A stretch of DNA of 56,204 bases, taken from a virus. The translations under genes and the position numbers were made by a program. Under the pieces are notes generated by a model. That model was not told the DNA's origin and made no database searches. It was given only the letters and a program-made list of their open reading frames with translations. The stretch covers positions 1 to 56,204 of IMG/VR virus record IMGVR_UViG_3300007960_000028. One strand, given 5' to 3'. Below are positions 11,901 through 20,000 of the stretch, piece after piece (the first letter of the stretch is position 1; each line of letters begins with the position of its first letter).

Positions 11901-13722
11901 TGATATAAAACCATATACATATACATTACCTGATGGAGATGTCAAATCAATAGCAATATCAAATGAAGATGATTATGTAGCTATAGCTAGTTCACAAGAA
12001 GATTATATAGCATTATATAATTCAATCGATGGCAATATAACTAGATTAAAATCACCTGATAGTCTGCCAACCGGACAAGCAACATCGATTGATTTTTCTA
12101 AGAACGATAAATATATAGCGATTGGTTATCAAACTAGCCCATATATAAACGTATATAAATTGAACAAATCAAATCACAATACAACTTTATTGAATATAAA
12201 TTATGCATATAACAATGAAATAAATACAGTTGCATTTGATGAAGGAAATAAATATTTAGCTATTGGTAATAATACAGCACCATATATTCATATATATGAG
12301 GTAAATAATATTATAGATCAATTCAATATTATACTAAACGAACCATCTACTTTACCAACGGGAATAGTAAATTCTATTGCATTTTCGGATAATAACAGTT
12401 ATATGGCAGTTGGTTATAATATACCTCCGTATTTATCAGTATATAGTGTAGATAGAAACACAAATTCATTTACAAAATTAGAAACTATAACTGAATTACC
12501 TATTGGTAATGCTATAGACGTGACATTTAGTTCTGGAAGTGAATATTTGTCTGTTACTCATGAAAACTCACCATTTGTAAGTCTTTATCAAGTTAATAGT
12601 ATAACAGATGAATTTACAAAAATAGAAGATCCAGATACTTTACCTATAAATCAAATAAAAAGTACTACATTTATATCTAATTATCTATATCTAAATAGTG
12701 ATGTTGCACCATATAATCATTTATATAAATTAAATGATTATGATAAACCAACTAATATAACAGATAGACTATCTATACCAAACGATCCATCTATAACAAG
12801 TGAAATATCTTCTGATGGTAATTATTTAGTAGTTGGAACAAATACTTCTCAAACATTAAAAGTATATAGTTTAGATTACTCGTATACCGACTTTAATAAT
12901 TTATTAATATATGAATTAAACGGTGATTTTATAAATCATCATAAAATATCATTTGATGTTGGGGATGATACATCTTTAGACTTCTTATTTGATACACCGG
13001 TATATAATAAAATACAAAATATAACACCATCATCTATTGGATATGTTTCATTTAATACAAGCGATTTAAATGATTTTATTAATAATAATATATCATATAC
13101 TTTAAATAAAGCATCCGATGGTAGTGTTAATTTTGAAAATTCAATAGGTAAAGTTGGTAATTCTTATGTTGGATCTATAGGTATGTTTTCAGTTGATATA
13201 ACTAAGTTTAAATCTGCTCAGTCCGTAAATTCTATGAATATCAAATTGGATATTACGCCTGAAAATACATCAACAACATCATCATACTATGCATCAACAG
13301 GAAATAATAAATATTATCTTTATGCTTACGTTGGTAACGTAGATTCTGATAATGTAAATACAGTTATATCTAATATACTATCTAATCCATCGTTATATAA
13401 AGTTGGTGAGATAGATTTAGACGATCAGTTTGTATATCAATCACAAGATTCAGTTGATTATAATGGAGTAAATTATTATGATAAATCTATATATATTGAT
13501 CTAGATAAATCAAAATTAACATATTCAAATAATGTAACTATATTTTCATTCCATCATTATATATTGGATAAAAATACATTTGCTGCTGAATTACCATTAG
13601 AATCTAATATAGATAGTTTATTTTCATTTACAATGACAGAATTTGATAGTATATCTATGGATTTATACTTGAATTTTGTTAGAGGAATATTACATCAATT
13701 GAATAAAAAAGATATAGTGTAG
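2986..13722 (+). CDS. Giant repetitive beta-propeller protein (3,578 residues), probable virion-surface protein
   Basis: The only convincing rightward gene in the window. A ~190-residue module with the signature G-Y-(I/L)-x-YSS...F(D/N)xT starts at about residue 10 and recurs near 595 and 2090; a more diverged copy lies near 3345. Between the copies are long runs of beta-propeller blades of about 45 residues, marked by '(S/A)PY(I/L)xxY' strands, 'LPxG' turns and 'FSxDxxY(L/M)' strands. The block at about 2310-3300 is the most regular. The N-terminus and blade style match the two leftward giants at 13754-21819. There is no signal peptide or membrane helix and almost no Cys. A structural or adhesion role is inferred from size and repeats, not from a recognised family. 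Its stop codon lies inside the terminator stem. Confidence 0.85.
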   Translation: MSLAIYNLLQQGYLKYSSDINTDFFNTTHDLELVYGENENMEVGFSIEKNNYVSKVGILTFNVQEIVPKLKSINSTEVTINIPLNSLVYKNKNLPNGVSNVLYIAKYTKNISKETLYTDLNGIISSIENSSINLDTYAVYNDEILCELNHLDGQINNNLSITINIEDLDVTKDLHLIVFNDFIKKSIDISDKELFGDMSSIYTEISVDDSQYIFNLTSSYSAYSNCNKLFAYGTDENPYLHVYSYDNDTYLTSSVTIDSKPTSPISKLQFTKDSSKLFVLTKQDPYYKIYTISNNTLNDGLSIGNELPTQEVADIAVTSNGSSIYLMSANIGTVIRRYTLSGNSYTLTSTRTLLDNDENIYRSMELNEDDSVIALASIDNGLIYNIDNGNISDVNTTYIDTNIQIFECFKFKWSTTKKYLVVNGIMAYYNTILNGNVHILKKDGDSYKYLTTITDASDMYDIKSIDFDLEDTCMVLGGNQLLNSDFRTEYSTEIRSFNIDNDVFTLQTDYFKDINSEFLDIFNGIGEVTSCDVSPNQIYISATSKTQPYLHIFSSSEKYIDSYNLLQSKITASISVDFVEDFKTTINTIYSSHSYVDYTSSNINDILDTNPSLAYSRYRVTKDDDVLRVGMYADMNSNLEQDYSNKVAQLHFDTRNLNLFGNLVSAKLSFHIDKNTIHKRPRGFLDNVSNKLIVTKLINNTSNYQAVSSSITSEIVSSASLDPYFYFTGNKTNYYDAIAISTESIESSYIDISNINQLGVTSFSLFIDSTYKSSNFSSSELNSNGNIVSYSLYKEYDTFNTDYNTIISSIVETDLNNEIIVSQETFPTFYTATSKVYYHDSASQNIINITNTLTSSIMPGSMSKMAVSQDGQWLIYDSGLMNQELTRSIYNENNTYHKNISRSNLTDRKVSDRTKLSNDNLYVLYEGFANHDSYVWNLSNLTQYNQTDGKVPGFSLYSINGNSLSYYTLPTYSAYYYNGNFSNDSSQLVVLNNLDVPILFDLENNTYDKLYIKSREYGMSQESSYITNGYFIDNSKNIIFGMSSKDNQMFKKNSASASNFTVDVPVSSSNFIHTSNISNHILVGDISGSEKHVKLYKHNYNNDTFELIPNPTEIISESISISYRNNILAFAHNSVDKIYIYSQSNDSFTKLNTPTSLPLGNMKDIQLSNDSKYMVVTTDTSPYMFVYKNTSNIYELKELDVTPTTEISSFGISSVLNIGNGDFDVFLPYIYSGSANTLYTYKLNSITDNVEFGYTASTGNRITNPHSINDSYYWKDIKWSNDNSYFYMITMEKTVDGDETRGVRYFEPSYYTNPYTKQSGYAIKELRDRVSYYATPSSYKTYDSYDVALNHYPNKINSAHKLPEYVVTRNSGLNMDVTIYNDEFNSYDDTTQYRYLSRTHRIYYNSASEITNTQSVEYKFSYDDRYIYGVSEVSPYFTIYNRNSKPYNPVYIYSENQLIRDYNSDPNPKLNFYKYYPTSSLASIDGYKFTNTNNDFVVYGMGISETSDPIEAFSVNTSSYHYEFTKIDNYIDTTQLQGKTVIKLSYTSDDNRLLALCNDKSNIFLYYYTSSETGYVYNQTINTIPIKSRGTYNLADANISSDGSYAVLCAYGNTNTIHTYQINDENVVTELDNICNTIDRVTSADISITGSFIPNTRYNDSFTNKTSGKGVLVLSDINGWLENKSVLLQRYSSSFTTESFSLIATSSYNLYQSNVFDYRFNPINNLLNEKFYSFSYDNKLLSVVSYKTDCEGNQSTTDVDIFEYIENENKWDIYESYKSDTSNILSLDYKPTSVSYTKFHPSMPLLICISYGINKGISVYKFKSYFDPQDNPTSDVPGIMELVYKGILPSDYNGILVSNIVFSNDGKYMILHSSVGKIYGYKITWENKRTPIITELDKGYTEDEIDLGSKYSAFYNRDILNGNQQVASFINDTEFVMPILQSGSFYDGDFDYNGTNIPLQASSVKNYIFYIDENDTIQLKYETVEPYFINDTLPSYYNNQYLSQNINNVSLVDIFNTSLNKDYIFHTALYQPNSDLPDIQDAYLVSGSRILYRHKAFENYHIIEFPKSNYISLDLEYQPVTEPTISINATSYGYIEYSSSNVNDIFDATSSIDYYIYSQSETIKSGLSYEGGVYTANVGYISFNTYTVANNVSPTKVRLVFDINEDSYSYKPKTFPNGVDNYLNLVFYNYPFAIEDIKGLISTINQAHRSSYITYIEENNLWIRPIVVNTKDLESDSSSNIDTQFSYPDTELNYTVGVTDNGKFYVDIEDDTLINKKGHTNILFYIDHLYKQQDFDNQVLTDRSLSYGLKYYNGSIINKTYIERPKHIKTGLNESVIVILSEDQSVYSFYRSYGGDIHTNVFQSFIPSINANSTYIHLSDSSRYLSVCDYLVSAKVFYRTDNSYKEIPIIYANIDRPVYCHISDDSNYLLIVQETYPNIILGIQSYSDRVVFNFKDDRVVENSITGVINPYKAVDMRNNVIVIGTNNGVLVYKNSSKGYSKDIMTFVTTNYNSASNISITKLSTNNYLAIVDENTNRLFVFYISGFTVTEIFDYTFNGAVTDILFLENNKYIAVSSVEDPYITFFEINGSDVSLKNIKFDIDINEPIYAMSFLKSANKLLLGAKDNNFELEVSTGYSINRFNGINDLPTGLGTAVDFSHNDKFMIVSHEQSPYITVYYVTDTEYIKISNGNFDILPSSTARCAAFSRDNNYLLVGTEAAPYLHIYQVNDNNENTTFTSVSLPSNPFTSFIINIDFSYNGNYVIFATSEQGILGYSYSNGTLGTAMTINIPVTGYVSETQFSPNDNFVGVAMDNSPYVRFYSHSNGILTKLSDPQTIPTAKARDIAFTEDGVNVFINFRQNQGIIAYKYNGTKFESDNILSETIGSGVGQEMILYNDRTLITVIEGSSPYIKTYVQTNNIYEPLYPNPFTDITGDAFGISKSNNGKFIAIAHDSAPYITVYKVISDSLLLKSFDIKPYTYTLPDGDVKSIAISNEDDYVAIASSQEDYIALYNSIDGNITRLKSPDSLPTGQATSIDFSKNDKYIAIGYQTSPYINVYKLNKSNHNTTLLNINYAYNNEINTVAFDEGNKYLAIGNNTAPYIHIYEVNNIIDQFNIILNEPSTLPTGIVNSIAFSDNNSYMAVGYNIPPYLSVYSVDRNTNSFTKLETITELPIGNAIDVTFSSGSEYLSVTHENSPFVSLYQVNSITDEFTKIEDPDTLPINQIKSTTFISNYLYLNSDVAPYNHLYKLNDYDKPTNITDRLSIPNDPSITSEISSDGNYLVVGTNTSQTLKVYSLDYSYTDFNNLLIYELNGDFINHHKISFDVGDDTSLDFLFDTPVYNKIQNITPSSIGYVSFNTSDLNDFINNNISYTLNKASDGSVNFENSIGKVGNSYVGSIGMFSVDITKFKSAQSVNSMNIKLDITPENTSTTSSYYASTGNNKYYLYAYVGNVDSDNVNTVISNILSNPSLYKVGEIDLDDQFVYQSQDSVDYNGVNYYDKSIYIDLDKSKLTYSNNVTIFSFHHYILDKNTFAAELPLESNIDSLFSFTMTEFDSISMDLYLNFVRGILHQLNKKDIV

Positions 13723-13746
13723 ATAATTACATCTACACTATATCTT
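13709..13746. terminator. Bidirectional terminator between converging giant genes
   Basis: A perfect 16-base stem (13709-13724 with 13731-13746) and a 6-base loop. It is flanked by an A-run on the left and TTATTAAATT on the right, so it can stop transcription from both sides. The stop codon of the rightward giant gene (13720-13722) is inside the stem, and the leftward gene stops at 13754. Confidence 0.85.
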
Positions 13747-13753
13747 ATTAAAT

Positions 13754-16700
13754 TCATCTAGATACACCCATTAATTCTACTAGATTTGCAACTGGATATT
13801 TAACATCTATTTCTAATTCTATATCTGGATTTAGTCTAAATGATGTTTTGTTTTGTGTTATCGATGGTGAACCGTAAATATGTACATATGGAAAGCTAAG
13901 ATTTCCAATTACTAAATAAGCATTATTATGTGAAATCGAAATAGATCTACTACCACTGGTTGGTAATGTATCTGGATTTGCTAATTTAGTAAAAGTATCA
14001 CCTGACTTTTTATATATTGTTAGATAAGGAGATATATTATGTCCTACAGTTAAATAAACGTCATCTGATGAAAATGATACTCCGTAACTGTCACCAATCG
14101 GTAAACTAGTTGGATTTGTTAATTTAGTAAAGGTATCTCCACTTCGCTTATATATAGTTATAAAAGGAGAACTAATATGTCCAACTGCTAAGTAATCTCC
14201 ATTAATTGAAAATGATACACTATAACCACTATTAGCAGGTAAACTAGTTGGATTTGTTAATTTAGTAAAGGTATCTCCCGATCTTTTATATATTGTAATA
14301 AACGGTGATGTATCATGTGCTATAGCCAAATAAGTATTATCCGATGAAAATGACACCCCACGCCCATTACCGGTTGGTAATGATGTTGGATCTGCTAATT
14401 TAGTAAAGGTATCTCCCGATCTTTTATATATTGTAATAAACGGTGATGTAAAATGAGCCGTTGCTAAATAAGTATTATCCGATGAAAATGTAACCGAATG
14501 AACCCTATTAACTGGTAATGATGTTGGATCTGCTAATTTAGTAAAGGTATCTCCGCTTCGCTTATATATAGTTATAAAAGGGGAACTAATATGTCCAAAT
14601 ACCAAATACACATCATCGGATGAAAATGTAACTGATTGAGCTTGATTTACAGGTAATGTATCTGGATTTGCTAATTTAGTAAAGGTATCTCCGGATCTTT
14701 TATATATAACTATATTTGGAGAATTACTATTAGCAATCGCTAAATAAGTATTATCTGATGAGAATGAAGATCCAAATACAAGTCCAGCTGGTAACGAGCT
14801 TGGATCTTCTAATTTAGTTAATCCTTGCTCAATATCATAACCTTCCACTTGATTAATAAAATCTTGTTTTTTAACAAATTGATCATTATAAACTAAAAAA
14901 TTATTAGTTTCTCCATAAGTTATATATTCATCAGGAACAATTATAGATGCAGTATAATAACCTATATTAGATGAACTAGCTACATTACTATCAGAAGATG
15001 TATTATAAGTATAGTATTTAGATAAATCAACTGTATTAACTAAATTTGATTGTGGTATTTGATAAGAAGAAGTAATTATATTATATGGATCATCCGATAA
15101 AACATCTCCGTTATATTTTACTATATATAATTTATTCTCAACTTCATCAGGTAAAACATTACTTCTTGATATTTGAGAATTTTGATTGAATTTGATGTTA
15201 ATAGATGCAGTATAAGTATAACTATTAGATTTATATACAGGAACATCAAAAGAAACAAATCCTACTTTACAAGTATATGTATTATCATCTAATTCAACAG
15301 ACGATATTAATTCACCGTAACTTCTACTATATTCTAATGAAGAAGATGCGTTATAAACCGACTCGGACAATGAAGATGAAAATGTTATAGTTCCTGTTGT
15401 TGATGGTTCTATTATTTTATTATATACGTGATTCGGTATAGATTGAGATATTACGGTATATTCTCCTATATCGGATGATGATAGGATTGTTTGGGTGTAG
15501 TTATCTTTTACTATATTAAATTTTTTAATTATATTCTTTGGATCACTAGATATATGTGCTGATGATAAGTAATTTTCATTAGATATATCCATACCATATA
15601 TAGTACCACCAAACACACCATCCATTTTACTATGATATTCAAAATTATCACCATTACGTTTATATATCAACACATCTTGTGTAGAGTTACTTCCATAAAA
15701 TAAATAATCACCGGTTGAATTAAAATGAATAGAATTATTATTTGATGATAATGGTTGTGTTGTTGGATTAGATATTAAACTAAAAGAGTCACCATTGCGT
15801 TTATATATAAGTAATAATGGTGATTGGCTTTGGGCTATAGCTAGATATGTATCGTCTGGTGAAAACTTTACCGATTTAACATATGATTGTGGTGCTGATG
15901 TTGGACTAGATAATAATGTAAGGGATGAGCCACTACGTTTATATATCATTAAATATGGGGAACCTAAACTACCCAAAGATAAGTATGTACCGTTATTAGA
16001 AAAGTTTAGGCATACACCTAAATTAGTAGGTAATTGACCTGGATTCGATGTTTTAGTGAACGTATCTCCACTCTTACTATACATACTTATATATGGTGTA
16101 TTTGCATGTGCCATAGCCACATAAGAATCATCATTTGTAAAATCAATTGATAAAACATTACCAGTAGGTAATTGGGTTGGATTTGATATTGATGAAAATA
16201 TATCACCGCTACGCTTGAATATTCTAATATATGGACTAATATTTACGGATCGTATTAAGTAATTAGTATTTGTTTTTGAAAAAGATATACCCCTTTCCGA
16301 ATCTTCTGATTGGAATTGAGTTGAAGGAGAAGATAATTTTGTAAATGTACCATCAAAGTTATTTTTATATATTTGTAATGCAAGATTAGAAGGATTACTG
16401 GAGTATTGGGTATTAAATGCTATATAAGCAGATCCAGATGATATAGACGTTCCAAGAGAATTAGGGGAACCCAAACTATCATTTACAATATCATCAACTA
16501 ATATTTGATTTTCCTTCTCATTAAAATCTTTCTTTTGATATAGGTGATCCACATAACCAATTAAATTAGTATATCCATATCTATTAACTACACTAGAACT
16601 AATATTGACAGTAAAACTACCACTATTAACTAATGTTCCAGATTGATAATTATCACTACCAGTAGTATAAGTATAATAATCAGTTAAATCTATCTCACCA

Positions 16701-17074
16701 ACAATCAATGATTGATGAGATGAACTTATAATACTATAAGCACTATCTGTATCTAAATTACCGCTGTAAGAAACTAATTTTATTTTATTTTCTACACCTT
16801 CTGGTAACGTTTTACTTCTAAAATTGATAGTTGAACCTGTTATAACATAGCTCAATATAGAATTAGTTAATACTTTTCTTTCACTTATACCTTTAGTATC
16901 TAATGATAGTAAACCTACATATGCTGTATAATTAGTTCCATCGTAAGTTAATGCTGTATTTACGATACTTTCTGTATTATAAGTTTTACTATAATTTATA
17001 GATTCTGTAACATCAAATATCGATTGTGATAATGATGATGAATATACTATATAACCTGATTTGTATAAATTCAT
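13754..17074 (-). CDS. Large module-plus-propeller protein (1,106 residues), paralogue of the two neighbouring giants
   Basis: Architecture: module copy 1 (about 1-190), seven diverged propeller blades (about 195-525), linker, module copy 2 (about 560-750), seven near-identical blades (about 755-1070), and a 35-residue tail beginning NKTSFRLNPDIELEIDV. Blades follow 'FTKLxNPxSLPxGxxxxVSFSSDxxYLAxxHxxSPFITIYKRSGDT'-like spacing of about 43 residues. Both propellers count to seven, the classic closed-propeller number. The tail is shared with the gene at 17092-21819, which lies 17 bases upstream and is probably co-transcribed. No signal peptide is seen. Likely a phage surface or fibre protein; ligand unknown. 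YVTN/WD40-like folds are the nearest known structural comparison, not a confirmed homology. Confidence 0.85.
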   Translation of the reverse strand: MNLYKSGYIVYSSSLSQSIFDVTESINYSKTYNTESIVNTALTYDGTNYTAYVGLLSLDTKGISERKVLTNSILSYVITGSTINFRSKTLPEGVENKIKLVSYSGNLDTDSAYSIISSSHQSLIVGEIDLTDYYTYTTGSDNYQSGTLVNSGSFTVNISSSVVNRYGYTNLIGYVDHLYQKKDFNEKENQILVDDIVNDSLGSPNSLGTSISSGSAYIAFNTQYSSNPSNLALQIYKNNFDGTFTKLSSPSTQFQSEDSERGISFSKTNTNYLIRSVNISPYIRIFKRSGDIFSSISNPTQLPTGNVLSIDFTNDDSYVAMAHANTPYISMYSKSGDTFTKTSNPGQLPTNLGVCLNFSNNGTYLSLGSLGSPYLMIYKRSGSSLTLLSSPTSAPQSYVKSVKFSPDDTYLAIAQSQSPLLLIYKRNGDSFSLISNPTTQPLSSNNNSIHFNSTGDYLFYGSNSTQDVLIYKRNGDNFEYHSKMDGVFGGTIYGMDISNENYLSSAHISSDPKNIIKKFNIVKDNYTQTILSSSDIGEYTVISQSIPNHVYNKIIEPSTTGTITFSSSLSESVYNASSSLEYSRSYGELISSVELDDNTYTCKVGFVSFDVPVYKSNSYTYTASINIKFNQNSQISRSNVLPDEVENKLYIVKYNGDVLSDDPYNIITSSYQIPQSNLVNTVDLSKYYTYNTSSDSNVASSSNIGYYTASIIVPDEYITYGETNNFLVYNDQFVKKQDFINQVEGYDIEQGLTKLEDPSSLPAGLVFGSSFSSDNTYLAIANSNSPNIVIYKRSGDTFTKLANPDTLPVNQAQSVTFSSDDVYLVFGHISSPFITIYKRSGDTFTKLADPTSLPVNRVHSVTFSSDNTYLATAHFTSPFITIYKRSGDTFTKLADPTSLPTGNGRGVSFSSDNTYLAIAHDTSPFITIYKRSGDTFTKLTNPTSLPANSGYSVSFSINGDYLAVGHISSPFITIYKRSGDTFTKLTNPTSLPIGDSYGVSFSSDDVYLTVGHNISPYLTIYKKSGDTFTKLANPDTLPTSGSRSISISHNNAYLVIGNLSFPYVHIYGSPSITQNKTSFRLNPDIELEIDVKYPVANLVELMGVSR
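13870..14822 (-). repeat. Seven tandem ~129-bp coding repeats (propeller 2 of gene 13754-17074)
   Basis: Seven consecutive copies each encode one blade. The DNA of the inner copies is close to identical over the stretch coding SPFITIYKRSGDTFTKL, and differs mainly in the loop after LP. The copies resemble the array at 20255-21215 more than the blades of the first propeller in the same gene, which suggests recombination between the two genes. Confidence 0.85.
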
Positions 17075-17091
17075 TTTTATTTTTTTCCTTA

Positions 17092-20000
17092 TTATTCAGT
17101 TTCTTCTATAGTTGCTAATGGAACACCATTATATTCTTTAATATTTGCTATGTTTATACCTGATAAACCTCCTAATTTACCTATAGGGTAAGTAACATCT
17201 ATTTCTAATTCTATATCTGGATTTAGTCTGAATGATGTTTTGTTTGATGTTATCGATGCTGCTTGATACATTTTAAATACTTTTCTAGGATTTTTCCAAT
17301 TGTAATATGGAACTATATGATTATTTGAAAATCTATTAAAATAATGAGCATTTTCATTACTATCTATTGGGTAGTTATCTAATAAAACCAAAGAATCATT
17401 TTGTATTTTAAATAATAAGTAATCTCTAGAAGTAGATATACCAAATAAATAGTCACTGTAAAACATAGCATTTTGGGATGGACTGGAATTAAAAAATCCT
17501 CTATTAGAAAAAATATAATATTCTAATTGATTTATCTCTAATGGATTATATGATACGATTTTATTTAGATATATACCTGCGTTATCTTGGGTTATAAAAT
17601 ATTCACCTGATGGGTTTATTTTAAATATTCCAGAATTATACTGATATATAACGAAATCACCGGTATTGTTTATTTGAGTAAATGTTTTATTTTCATTTAT
17701 ACCACTACCGCTATAATATAGCATTTCATTTGTTCCATAATTAAATATAAATAAGTAATCTAAATTATTATATTGTGTTGTTGGTAATAATGCTGGATTA
17801 CCACTTAACGTTATATTTGATGTATCTACTGATTGGAACGTTTCGCTTTGAGTATTAAAGTATTGTATTTTTATATATGGAGAAATATTTGAAGTTTGTA
17901 TAACATAATTTCCAACTACAACATCGGATGAAGCTCCAATTACAATATTTTCAAATCTATCAGCTATAAATCCAGTTGGATCTGGCATAACACTCATTGA
18001 TGGAATATCATCATGATATTTAAATAATTTCATAGGAGGAGTTCCATCACTACTAACAAAAAAGTGATTATCTGATAATTTATACATACCAAATCCACCC
18101 ATTTGAATATCAAAACTAGTAAGATTACCACCTCCTTGTGTAGCCGAATAAGTGTCGCTTCCTGTATTTATATTATACATATACCAATATGATCCTTGTG
18201 TACATACAAAAGTATAATCTCGTATAAATCTAATTCTATTTAGTGGTGCTATAGGTAGTGTAGTTGGATCTGCTAATTTAGTAAAATTACCATCTGTATT
18301 TTTAAGAACTTGTATATGTGGATTGTTTTTTAAAAGAGTAACAAAATAATCCGATTTTGGTGACATAGCATATTCTTCTATATTCCACATATCTTGTAAC
18401 ATATTTTCACTACCACTATTTAATAATACAGGTGAATTTATATTATCTACATTATATATAGTAATCGATGTAGATGCACTAGGAGCCATAGTATTAGAAT
18501 TTGGTAATCCTTGAATACAATATAATTTATTATTTTTATATATAAATGAGTTTGTTGGTTTTATTATACCATCAAAATTGGTTGTTATTAAATTATAAAC
18601 TCTTGAAGTTGTATTTCCAGTTGATACATATGCATCATATCTAGGAGAAGATCCACCAGTTGATATGTATTTTGTTCCATCACCAATAATAGTAGAATGA
18701 TTATACAAATTATTAGGAGTTTGATTTGCGGCTATTGAATTTGGTGCTGCTAATTTATAATAAATATTATTAGTAGGTGTATAATATGAAACTAAATATT
18801 TATCTACTGTAGAATTTTGACTTTTACATATCATATATAAATTATCTGGAGTGTATTTTACGGCACGTGCGGTTTCAGTTGGTTGTGTGTTAGGTACATT
18901 CAATTTAGTATATATTCTATTAACACCTTCACCACTACCACTATAGATATATAAATATGGTGAGTTGGTTTGTGCCATAACAAAATGAGAACCATTTGGT
19001 TTAACATCTATATCATAAATAGTAGAATTAGGTAATGTAGTTGGATTATTTAATTTAGTAAAAGTATTTGTAGTATAATCCATATGATACATAGCAAAAT
19101 TATTAGAATTCCAACTATAAGGAGAACAAAATACATATTCATCATCATTATAACTACATATATGATATACTCCCATATTAGACGGATTATACGTCATTCC
19201 ACTAGATACATTTGTATATATTCTATTAACTCCTTCACCACTACCAGAGAATATATATGTTCCAAATGACGTAGATCCCATTATAAAATGACTACCGCTA
19301 TTTAGAAATTTTACATTTGTAGAAATATAATTTACAGATATGGATCCGGATCCAAGATAAAATTGAACATTTTCCGTTATATCCGTATATGTACCATCAT
19401 CATTTTTATATAATAATTGACCCCAAGCATAATCGTCGGGATCTTCGTTTCCAAATGTATATATATAGTATCTTTCATCAGGAGTTATGTCGAATGCATT
19501 CGGTGTAGAATTTGGTTGCATATTATTTTGAGTTTCATATGTAAATTCATAATCCTGAACACCAGCATCAAAACTAAATCCACTAACTTGATTAATAAAA
19601 TCTTGTTTTTTAACAAATTGATCGTTATAAACTAAGAAATTATTAGTTTCTCCATAAGTTAAATATTCATCCGGAATAATTATAGAAGTAGTATAATAAC
19701 CTATATTAGATGAACTAGCAACGTTTGCATCCGATGATGTTGTAAATGTATAGTATCTAGATAAATCAACTGTATTAACTAAATTTGATTGTGGTATTTG
19801 ATAAGAAGAAGTTATTATATTATATGGATTATCATTTATAATATCACCATTATATTTTAATATATATAATTTATCTTCTACGCTACTTGGTAACACATTA
19901 CTTCTTGATATTTGTGCATTTTGATTGAATTTAATATTAATAGATGCAGTAAATGTTGTATTTGCTGTTTTATATTGAGGAACGTCAAAAGAAACAAAAC

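Noticed and set aside
15795-16037. Rightward 80-codon frame inside the 13754-17074 gene
   Set aside because: It is antisense to a repetitive coding region, with no promoter or start signal of its own.
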